In this document: positions 29,768-37,518 of the stretch, one piece after another
Layout of the letters: each line of letters opens with the position of its first letter
How positions within the stretch are numbered: position 1 is the stretch's first letter
Source of the DNA: an uncultured Christensenella sp.
GTDB lineage: Bacteria > Bacillota > Clostridia > Christensenellales > Pumilibacteraceae
Length of the DNA: 64,000 bases
Reading direction: 5' to 3'
Assembly (NCBI GenBank): GCA_949948895.1
Contig: CATLHE010000001.1
Coordinates: forward strand, 124,001 to 188,000
Program-made: the position numbers and the translations under genes
The notes under the pieces: model-generated
Told to the model about the DNA's origin: nothing
Databases searched by the model: none
The model's input: only the letters and a program-made list of their open reading frames with translations

Positions 29768-30807
29768 TGAAAACTCCGCTTTGCGACTTCGATCACGAAA
29801 AACTTGCCGAACTCATGCTGAGCATGGGCGAGCCAAAGTACCGCGCCGATCAGATCATGCGGCACGTTGTCGCGTTCGATCGGTACGATGCGTATACCGA
29901 TATCCCGACGAGGCTTATAGCCGCACTTAAAGAAAAGTACGCAGACGTTCCGCTCACGGAAAAAACGCGAGTGGAAGCCTCTGACGGCGCGGTCAGATAT
30001 TTGTTTGAAACGCTTGGCGGCGATCTCGTCGAATCGGTGTTTTTGCCGCATAATTACGGCAACAGCGTTTGCGTTTCATGCCAAGTAGGTTGCGCTATGG
30101 GTTGCGTATTTTGCGCTTCCGGGTATTACGGGTTCAAGCGCAATCTGTCGGCGGGCGAAATATTGGCGCAGGTATTGTATATCGCGCGCGACAAGAAGTC
30201 ATGCGGCGGTGTGAAAAAAGTAGTTATGATGGGTAGCGGAGAACCGCTTGCAAACTACGACGAAACGGTCAAGTTCATCCGCCTTGTCACTTCGCCGAGC
30301 GGCATAAACATAGGTATGCGTTCCGTATCGGTGTCCACGAGCGGTATCACCGATAAGATAGAAAAACTCGCGAACGACGGTTTTTGCGGCACGCTGTCGC
30401 TGTCACTCCATGCCGCTACCGACGAAAAGCGCAAAAAGATAATGCGCGTCGCGGAAAGGTACTCGGTCAAAGAGACGATAAACGCCATGAAAAAGTTTTT
30501 CGATAAAACGCGCAGGCGAGTGGTGATCGAGTACATTCTCATAGGCGGATTTAACGACACGCCCGCCGATGTCATACAAGTAAAGTCGTTGCTCAAAGGT
30601 CTTTGCTGTCACGTAAACCTCATACCGCTCAATCCAACCGATAACTGCGATTTGAAACCGTGTTCGAGAAAGCATGCGTATGAATTTTGCAAGATGCTCA
30701 ACGACGCGGGCGTTTCGGCTACTGTGCGTAGATCCATGGGCTCGGATGTGGCGGGCGCATGCGGACAGCTAAAAAATCGCACGGTCTTGGAAAGTAAAAC
30801 AAAGTAA
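29767..30807 (+). CDS. rlmN: 23S rRNA (adenine2503-C2)-methyltransferase RlmN
   Basis: RlmN (346 residues) is a dual-specificity radical SAM enzyme methylating A2503 of 23S rRNA and A37 of tRNAs. The 4Fe-4S motif CAMGCVFC (Cys109, 113, 116) is preceded by VCVSCQVG, and MMGSGEPLANYD binds SAM. The methyl-carrier cysteine is in GSDVAGACGQL near the C-terminus. The start at 29767 overlaps the rsmB stop. It closes the yicC-to-rlmN operon; no strong terminator is seen in the 66 nt before the rplS promoter. Confidence 0.97.
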   Translation: MKTPLCDFDHEKLAELMLSMGEPKYRADQIMRHVVAFDRYDAYTDIPTRLIAALKEKYADVPLTEKTRVEASDGAVRYLFETLGGDLVESVFLPHNYGNSVCVSCQVGCAMGCVFCASGYYGFKRNLSAGEILAQVLYIARDKKSCGGVKKVVMMGSGEPLANYDETVKFIRLVTSPSGINIGMRSVSVSTSGITDKIEKLANDGFCGTLSLSLHAATDEKRKKIMRVAERYSVKETINAMKKFFDKTRRRVVIEYILIGGFNDTPADVIQVKSLLKGLCCHVNLIPLNPTDNCDLKPCSRKHAYEFCKMLNDAGVSATVRRSMGSDVAGACGQLKNRTVLESKTK

Positions 30808-30873
30808 CGCGCTCTTTTTGAAAAATATAAGAAAAAGCCCGCAAAAAATCTTTGAAAAAGCCGTTAAAAACGC

Positions 30874-30902
30874 TTGCCATATCTTGTGCAATATGATACA
30901 AT
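30874..30902 (+). promoter_or_regulatory. Sigma-A type promoter of rplS
   Basis: TTGCCA (30874-30879), 17 nt, TACAAT (30897-30902), preceded by AAAAACGC like the ylxM promoter. The leader to the rplS ATG is ~78 nt, long enough to hold an autoregulatory structure, though I could not define one. Confidence 0.82.
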
Positions 30903-30986
30903 AATCTTCGCAAATATCGTAATCAGACTTCGCTTTTCACCGATATAGGCGAATATGCGGAGTTTTCGTAAGCATAGGAGGCTGTC

Positions 30987-31328
30987 ATGAGCAACATTAT
31001 CGCCGAAATCGAAAAAGAATATATGAAGTCCGATATCCCCCAATTTAACGTGGGTGATACCGTTCGTGTATCGGTAAAAGTCAAAGAGGGTAACCGCGAG
31101 CGTATTCAGGCGTTCGAGGGCATCGTTATCGCCAAAAAGAACGGTTCGGTTCGCGAAACGTTCACCGTTCGCCGCGTATCGTTCGGCGTAGGTATCGAGC
31201 GCACGTTCCCGCTTCATTCGCCGAGGATCACCGATATCGCCGTCGTAAAGCACGGCAAAGTCCGTCGCGCAAAACTTTATTACTTGCGCAATCTTTCCGG
31301 TAAAGCGGCTAAGATCAAAGAAAAATAA
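30987..31328 (+). CDS. rplS: 50S ribosomal protein L19
   Basis: L19 (113 residues) lies at the 30S-50S interface. The signatures [22 protein letters not shown] and [10 protein letters not shown] plus [20 protein letters not shown] are exact. AGGAGG is 8 nt before the ATG. Unlike most Firmicutes it is not between trmD and rbgA but forms a single-gene unit with its own promoter and a strong terminator. Confidence 0.98.
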   Translation: MSNIIAEIEKEYMKSDIPQFNVGDTVRVSVKVKEGNRERIQAFEGIVIAKKNGSVRETFTVRRVSFGVGIERTFPLHSPRITDIAVVKHGKVRRAKLYYLRNLSGKAAKIKEK

Positions 31329-31334
31329 AATCAC

Positions 31335-31360
31335 AAAATCGGCGGCAACGCCGATTTTTT
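31335..31360 (+). terminator. Rho-independent terminator of rplS
   Basis: AAAATCGGCG (31335-31344), GCAA tetraloop, CGCCGATTTT (31349-31358) and further T residues form a perfect 10-bp stem with a stable GNRA loop, 7 nt after the rplS stop. Confidence 0.95.
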
Positions 31361-31421
31361 ATGCCGTTTTTTTGAGCGGTCGGTATCAACATCATCATCG
31401 CGGGCAATAATCGTTTTCACG

Positions 31422-34400
31422 ATGGAAAGCGTTGTTTCGGCGGTCTGCGTGATACTTACCGCTGTTATTGTATACTATGCGATAGAAAAACCGTATCGTC
31501 CGAAGCTTGTTATCGGCTGTCGCCGTGCGCCCGGATCAGTTATTTTTTGCACCGCGTTGCTTTCTCGAGAATGCGCGCGAGGCGAGCGCGGTCACGGCGT
31601 TAATTGCGGACATGTTTTTTATGTATTAAGACGCGAGATAAAGTCGATAGACAAAAAACTCAGGGGCGGTATACGACTTTCGGATACCGAAAAGATTTTT
31701 TATGAAACAAGCGAGCGATTGACCGCGGCAATCGAGTGCGCTTTACGATTGTTTGACGACAGCGCAAGCCTTCCGCACGTGCGCGGAATACCGCGCGTTT
31801 TTTTATTCTGTGAAAAACTTGTCGAATGGACAATGGGCGCTTTCAGCGATGATTTACTCAGAGACGCTGTTGCCGAATTTTGTAAGAACGCAGAACTCGA
31901 ACGCCGAGAGCGTCGCTTGCTCCCGCACGCATTAAGAGTTTGTCTTGTGTGTGAGATGCTTGCGGTCATAAAGCGCGTTCGCGCCCGCGAAGAAGAGTTC
32001 GCGAGGGGCGCTTCCGACGGGAAAGAAGGGCGCGTCGATCTGAGCGCGCTCGGTTGTCACGAGTATATATATGGCGCGGCATCATCCGACAGTGCGGAGC
32101 TTATGCGGCTGACCGATATAAACGGCGTATCTGCAGGCGACGCGGAGCTTGCCTACAAAAAAGAAACAGCGCTCGACTTTTCGGCTATGTCGTCTATGCT
32201 CGACGCGTTTAGCGTAGTCGACGGTTTAGCTATAGTCGACGCCGACGACGGTAAGGATATACGCTCGACCCGAGCGACGATAAAGGATAAGTTTATTCAT
32301 TGCTTGCCGTGTATAATGTCGTTTATATGCGGTGTGCTTTTGGTTTTACTGAATGCGCTTACGGCAGGATATTTAATAGTTGACATAATCGGCGCGGCGT
32401 TATTGTCGGGAGCGTTCGCTCCGTTATTCGCACGAAAGATATATAATATATCGCGACAGCAGTTTTTACGCAACAGAAAAACAAAACATGCAAATGTTCA
32501 AGAAAAAGATTTGCGTTTATCCTATTTCGGCGGAGAGAGCGAATATAGGACCAATGAACTTATCGCTTTGGGAACTTCCGTCCTCACGGATAATCGCGGC
32601 GGCGTTTCATTTGCGGCAGACGGTAAAGTCGCATGCGATATAGCTATTGCCGTCGAGTGCAATGGGCGGACGGCAAAGCTTTGCGAGTTTGACGGCGTTT
32701 ACGAAGAGCATCGCACAGTCTATCGATTGGCGACGGATACGGCTGAGTATATAGCCGAAGTGATCGCGACCGTAAGCGGCGGCGCGTTGGCTGTCAAAAT
32801 GACGGTTATCAACCGTACCGATAGCGATATATGCGTTAAAAAGGCTCTATCGTGCGCGCCAAAGCCCGCTAACACCGTGTGCGGTAAATTGCGCGAGGTA
32901 AGAAAAAGCGGCGCGGCGCTACCTTGCGGCATCTGTGAAACAGCAATCTTTTGCGACGCACCGTCCGAATTTTTCACCAAAAAGAACGTAGACGGCGTCG
33001 ACGGTCAAACGGCTTTATTCTGTAATTGCTCGATCACGGCGTCGGCGTTTTCTTCCGTTTCCGTAGTTTTTGTTGTCGTCGTTACCGCTCTCAACGTGCC
33101 GTTGTATAACATATTCGATCTTATGCGTGACGTGTATTTCGACCGCGAGCGATACGCCGCGTGCGCTTTTGCAAAACTAAATAAAAAGCAATCGGAAGAA
33201 GTGCCTGAAACCGAGCAGGTATTATTAAACGATCCGTCGCGCTTCCGCGGTGCGAAAAAATCGGAAAGCCGCTTTAAACGCGTGCTATCATTACAGGAGC
33301 ATGAGGGCGAGCGTGAAGCTTTGATAGATGACGGAATCGCTGTTTTATCGGCGGACTGCAAAAACATTCTGACCGACGGCGAGTTTTGCGCCGAGGTTTA
33401 TGCCAACGGGAACAGCGAAGAAAGCTATTCGGGGGAGAGGATCACGGGCGAGTCTGTTGGCGGACTGAGGTCGATAACCGTAAGCGTATGCGAAGACGGA
33501 TATATTTGGTCGCCGTATGACGGCGGCGAGACATTGTTCGGTCGCGGCTTTTGCCAAAACGTTTGCGGCGAAAACGGATGCGTAACAACGCTGAAACGTT
33601 TTATTGCGCGAGAAAAGCGCGCCGAGGTGTTTTTGCTTTGTGTCGAGGATAAAAGCGGGCAGAGCAGGCGGCTTTCGGTCATGTTTTCGGTCGCGGCGAG
33701 CGGAATGCGCGCGTTTGAAAAAGATAACGCCGTATACGCCATGCGCGACGGTGAAAGGCGTGGGTTCGCTATATTTTCGTCCGAAAAGATTTCCGAATAT
33801 ACGGCGTATGCCGAGGGCTTTTTTCGTCGCGGCGTCATAGATAGGACTGCAGGTTTTTTGCCCGGCGGAAGCACTTGCGCGCCCACTGTTTCCGTAGAGT
33901 TCGACGTTCCGCCCAACGGCTCGAAAAATATAGCGTTTTGTTTGGCGGTGTTCGATAACGGCGTTAAGCTCGACGGTATAAGCGTCGAGTCCGCGCGTGA
34001 GTATGAAAGAATCGAAAGAGAATATTATAACGGCTATTCGCGTATCAAGCTGTGCTCGACAGACGAAACGCTTAACGTTGCGCACGCGTATTCGCTATAT
34101 GCCGCATACACTTCGTTTTTGCGCGATAAAAACAACGGGCGGCACGGTCGCGCGCTTGCCGAGTGCTTTGCAGCTAAGTACGCCGATAGCTTTGCCGTAG
34201 GCGATTATTTACGAGAACTGTGTAAGATCCAAGAGCCGTGCGGGCGCGTTTCCGAAAAAGATTTGACGGCAACGCTTTTGTTGCCGCTCGCAGTTAAGGA
34301 CTATGTCGACTACTCTTGCGACGGATTATTTTTGACGGAAGAGTTGTCGTTTAAGAATGTGGGCGGTATAACCACGCGGCGATCCGACGTATTGGAGCAC

Positions 34401-35042
34401 TGTCTTCGCGCGATAGATTATGCTATGCTTGTTGCCGCTCAAAGTCGCGCGGCAAACAAGCCGTTTCGCCATGCTCCGTTGCTGTATGCCGCCGTGCGCA
34501 CGTTTTTGCCGTATCTACCTATATCAAACCGCCGAAAACAGTATTCCAAGATATTATCCGAGCTTCGAGCCGCTGTTGTTCAAACGCGGAGAAAAATAGC
34601 CTCGGCAGATATAGAGTTTGACGCGCTCGGCGGCGCGACTGCGTTTTCACGGTACGCTTTGGGCGACGACGAAGGCGGTTACGAAGTTATAAAAGAACTC
34701 ATAACGTGCGGCGTAGAAAACGCTGTCGGACAGCGATTTTTCTCTGATGACGGAGTTGCTTCGTCGCTCGTGTTTGTAGCAATCACCGAGAAATTATTGG
34801 GAGTCGGTATTCGCGGCAGTAGGGCGAAGATCTCGCCGAAAACGACTGCGGGCACGCCGCATATCGAGTTTGAGCTCGATTACGGCGAGACTTCGACGCA
34901 CATAACGGTGGACGACACGGAAGAGTTTGGGGCTTGGCAAATAAATGCGGACAGAGTTACGTATGCGACCGATTGTATCAAACTGACGGAGCAGCAAGAT
35001 ATTCCTATAATATTCAGGCGCAGCGGCGTTAAATCATTGTAG
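31422..35042 (+). CDS. Large membrane protein with degenerate GH94/cyclic-glucan-synthase-like domain
   Basis: This 1206-residue protein has a hydrophobic N-terminus (about 3-21) and a two-helix hairpin at about 290-342 (IMSFICGVLLVLLNALTAGYL). From ~370 it resembles the phosphorylase-type half of NdvB-like cyclic beta-glucan synthases: beta-sandwich regions (VYFDRERYAA, EEHRTVYRLATDTAEYIAEV), then an alpha/alpha barrel with DLTATLLLPLAVKDYVDY and DVLEHCLRAIDYAML (~990), and a C-terminal GVGIRGSRAKISPK cap. The acid-catalyst motif GDWNDGM expected just after EHCLRALD is absent, and there is no GT84 synthase domain. It is probably a non-catalytic relative or a carbohydrate-binding scaffold. 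No ribosome site precedes the ATG, so the start is uncertain. The homology call is from motif memory. Confidence 0.6.
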   Translation: MESVVSAVCVILTAVIVYYAIEKPYRPKLVIGCRRAPGSVIFCTALLSRECARGERGHGVNCGHVFYVLRREIKSIDKKLRGGIRLSDTEKIFYETSERLTAAIECALRLFDDSASLPHVRGIPRVFLFCEKLVEWTMGAFSDDLLRDAVAEFCKNAELERRERRLLPHALRVCLVCEMLAVIKRVRAREEEFARGASDGKEGRVDLSALGCHEYIYGAASSDSAELMRLTDINGVSAGDAELAYKKETALDFSAMSSMLDAFSVVDGLAIVDADDGKDIRSTRATIKDKFIHCLPCIMSFICGVLLVLLNALTAGYLIVDIIGAALLSGAFAPLFARKIYNISRQQFLRNRKTKHANVQEKDLRLSYFGGESEYRTNELIALGTSVLTDNRGGVSFAADGKVACDIAIAVECNGRTAKLCEFDGVYEEHRTVYRLATDTAEYIAEVIATVSGGALAVKMTVINRTDSDICVKKALSCAPKPANTVCGKLREVRKSGAALPCGICETAIFCDAPSEFFTKKNVDGVDGQTALFCNCSITASAFSSVSVVFVVVVTALNVPLYNIFDLMRDVYFDRERYAACAFAKLNKKQSEEVPETEQVLLNDPSRFRGAKKSESRFKRVLSLQEHEGEREALIDDGIAVLSADCKNILTDGEFCAEVYANGNSEESYSGERITGESVGGLRSITVSVCEDGYIWSPYDGGETLFGRGFCQNVCGENGCVTTLKRFIAREKRAEVFLLCVEDKSGQSRRLSVMFSVAASGMRAFEKDNAVYAMRDGERRGFAIFSSEKISEYTAYAEGFFRRGVIDRTAGFLPGGSTCAPTVSVEFDVPPNGSKNIAFCLAVFDNGVKLDGISVESAREYERIEREYYNGYSRIKLCSTDETLNVAHAYSLYAAYTSFLRDKNNGRHGRALAECFAAKYADSFAVGDYLRELCKIQEPCGRVSEKDLTATLLLPLAVKDYVDYSCDGLFLTEELSFKNVGGITTRRSDVLEHCLRAIDYAMLVAAQSRAANKPFRHAPLLYAAVRTFLPYLPISNRRKQYSKILSELRAAVVQTRRKIASADIEFDALGGATAFSRYALGDDEGGYEVIKELITCGVENAVGQRFFSDDGVASSLVFVAITEKLLGVGIRGSRAKISPKTTAGTPHIEFELDYGETSTHITVDDTEEFGAWQINADRVTYATDCIKLTEQQDIPIIFRRSGVKSL

Positions 35043-35066
35043 TTGTATATTATTCACATAAAACGC

Positions 35067-35096
35067 TTGTAATATAGTGCTCTCTTGTGGTAAAAT
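35067..35096 (+). promoter_or_regulatory. Promoter of the ABC exporter operon
   Basis: TTGTAA (35067-35072), 18 nt, TAAAAT (35091-35096), again preceded by AAAACGC. It lies in the 72-nt gap before the ATPase gene. Confidence 0.65.
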
Positions 35097-35114
35097 TAAA
35101 TCATCGGAGGGATT

Positions 35115-35834
35115 ATGCTTGAAATAGAACATGTATCGATGTCGTATGCAAACGGGAGCGTAAAGGCTGTTGACGATCTTTCGCTGTCGCTTCATGCAGG
35201 AGAAATATTCGGGTTTCTCGGCGCAAATGGCGCGGGAAAAACGACTACGATCAAAATGGCTACCGGAATACTGCCTATCAAGACCGGAAGTATCAAAATA
35301 TGCGGATACGACGTTACAAACGATCCGCTGAACGCCAAACGCAAGTTTGGATTCGTACCCGATTCGCCTATAGTATTCGAAAAATTTACGGGCCGCGAAT
35401 ACGTCGATTTTATGGGCGATATTTACGGCGTGTCTACCGAAGAGCGTCGTCGCGTGAGTTCGGAACTTTTGGAAGTGTTTTCATTGACAAACGATTTCGA
35501 CAAGCGCATAAGCGGTTACTCGCACGGTATGAAGCAGAAGATAGCTATCATCGGGGCATTGATACATAGTCCGTCGCTTTGGATATTGGACGAACCGATG
35601 ATGGGACTCGATCCGCCCAGCGCGTACGCGCTCAAAGAATTGATGAAAGCACAGCGCGATGCGGGCAAGACCGTGTTTTTTTCGACGCACGTATTGGACG
35701 TCGCCGAAAAAATATGCGATCGCGTGGCGATTATCAATAAAGGCAAGCTTGTTCTTTGCGGGAATATGGACGAAATCAAAGCCGCAAAGGGTGACGAGAG
35801 TCTCGAAGATATCTTTATGTCAGTGGCAGGTTGA
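35115..35834 (+). CDS. ABC transporter ATP-binding protein
   Basis: This 239-residue ABC ATPase powers an exporter with the permease encoded next. Walker A GANGAGKTT (36-44), signature loop ISGYSHGMKQK (a YSxGM variant common in ABC-2 exporters such as the CcmA/YxlF type), Walker B LWILDEPMMGLDP and the switch histidine in FFSTHVLD are present. TCGGAGGG precedes the ATG. The substrate is unknown. Confidence 0.93.
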   Translation: MLEIEHVSMSYANGSVKAVDDLSLSLHAGEIFGFLGANGAGKTTTIKMATGILPIKTGSIKICGYDVTNDPLNAKRKFGFVPDSPIVFEKFTGREYVDFMGDIYGVSTEERRRVSSELLEVFSLTNDFDKRISGYSHGMKQKIAIIGALIHSPSLWILDEPMMGLDPPSAYALKELMKAQRDAGKTVFFSTHVLDVAEKICDRVAIINKGKLVLCGNMDEIKAAKGDESLEDIFMSVAG

Positions 35835-35836
35835 TC

Positions 35837-37516
35837 ATGAGCGAATCTGTCGGGAGCGGTAAAGCTCTTTTAAAAATATTAGCCGCATTGTTCAAGAACA
35901 AACTGCGGTTTGGCGATAATGCGTCAAAGAGTAAGCGTGTCGGTACGCTTGTCATATTCGGTCTTGCGTATGCCTTGATCTTGGCGTTTTCGATATCTAT
36001 GAGCGTATTGCTCGGCATAACATTGCGTGAATCGAACGAAGCGCGTATGGCGTTTTATTTTATGGCGTTGTTTACGGGTTCTTTGGTCGTGCTGGTTTTC
36101 GGCGTTATACACTTGATATCGACGCTGTTTTTATCCAAGGACACCGATTTTTATTCGACCCTGCCCGTTAAGTCGTGGGTCGTGTTTGCTGCGAAACTAC
36201 TGTATGTGTATATTTCCGAGACGGCTATAGTAATAGCCGTATTGTTGCCGGCGCTTATGGTTTACGGCGGCGTAGTCGGCGCATGGGCGGGTTATTATAT
36301 AATCACTTTGCTTACGCTGTTTATAGTGCCCGCATTCCCGCTCGGCGTTGCCGCAATAATATCGATACCCGTTATGTTCATCGCGGGCAAGCTCAAAAAC
36401 AGAGGCATTATCGCGATAGTGTTTTACGTTTTGATGTTTGCGACGATGTTCGGCATATATTTCTATTTCATGTTCACTCTGTTGAGCATGCAGGAAACAA
36501 TAAGCGACGAGCAAATTATAAGTTTATTGAATTTTATCAAAGTAGTCGAATATATCCTGTACCCGTACGTCGCGTTGACGTCCGCCGCTTTCGGTATCCC
36601 GTCGTTCGGATATTCGGCGGGAGTATCGGTAGCGATCAATCTTTTTATTTTCCTTGTAATATCTATAGGACTGTTTGCGATACTTTTGATACTTGCTCGG
36701 TTCATGTATTCGATGAGTACAAAAGCGAACAATCAAACAAACAATTCACGAGCAAAGCAGGGTGAGTTCAAAACAGGCGGGGCGCTCAAGGCACTGATAA
36801 AACGCGAGTATGCGATATCGCTGAGGACTACTCAGACTACGTTTCAATGTTTTGTCGTATTCCTTTTGCCGATATTGTTTTCCGTGATATTCGGCATTAT
36901 GATGAATAAGCTTGCGCCCATCGTCGCGCAAAACACCGGGATGTTCGCAAACCCGACGCTGTTTTCATGTACCGTCATTTCGGTCATGCTGGCGTCTACC
37001 GCCAATGCGTCTTTCACCGCGTTCTCGCGTGAAGGCGAGAGCGTCGAATCGTTAAAGACGCTACCGCTCACGCCCAAGAAAATAGTCGGAGCAAAGGTTT
37101 TGGCGTGGCTTACGTTTGCTTTTCCTTCCGCGGTAATATCGGCGATAATATTAAACGCTTTCGCTTTCGAGCCGCTCAACTTTACGATGTCGGTTATCGG
37201 CTTTCCGCTCCTTGCTACGGTGTTCGTGATATTCGGCACGCTGTGGGATATGAAATCGCCCAAGCTCAAATGGACCGATCCGTCGCAAGCAATAAAACAT
37301 AATTCGCACGCTACTATCGGCATGCTGTTGTGCATGGTGTGTGGGATAGTTCTTATGATATTGTACATGAATCTTTTCGATAACCTCGGTTTGGACAAAA
37401 ACGCACTGTTTGCCGTTGTGTGGGGTGTAATATTTGCGGAGATTTTGACTTTTGGCATAGTTGACGTTATTTTATATAAAAAGCTTGACATATACTACGC
37501 TAGAATGAGGGTGTAG
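35837..37516 (+). CDS. ABC-2 type exporter permease
   Basis: This 559-residue polytopic membrane protein has about 10-12 hydrophobic segments (VIFGLAYALILAFSISMSVLL, LVFGVIHLISTLFLS, and so on). The second half restarts with ALKALIKREYAISLRTTQTTFQ, so it appears to be two six-helix halves in one chain. The motif VESLKTLPLTPKKIVGAKV is typical of ABC-2/putative ABC exporter permeases. The ATG at 35837 follows the ATPase stop by 2 nt. Substrate cannot be inferred. Confidence 0.88.
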   Translation: MSESVGSGKALLKILAALFKNKLRFGDNASKSKRVGTLVIFGLAYALILAFSISMSVLLGITLRESNEARMAFYFMALFTGSLVVLVFGVIHLISTLFLSKDTDFYSTLPVKSWVVFAAKLLYVYISETAIVIAVLLPALMVYGGVVGAWAGYYIITLLTLFIVPAFPLGVAAIISIPVMFIAGKLKNRGIIAIVFYVLMFATMFGIYFYFMFTLLSMQETISDEQIISLLNFIKVVEYILYPYVALTSAAFGIPSFGYSAGVSVAINLFIFLVISIGLFAILLILARFMYSMSTKANNQTNNSRAKQGEFKTGGALKALIKREYAISLRTTQTTFQCFVVFLLPILFSVIFGIMMNKLAPIVAQNTGMFANPTLFSCTVISVMLASTANASFTAFSREGESVESLKTLPLTPKKIVGAKVLAWLTFAFPSAVISAIILNAFAFEPLNFTMSVIGFPLLATVFVIFGTLWDMKSPKLKWTDPSQAIKHNSHATIGMLLCMVCGIVLMILYMNLFDNLGLDKNALFAVVWGVIFAEILTFGIVDVILYKKLDIYYARMRV

Positions 37517-37518
37517 TT

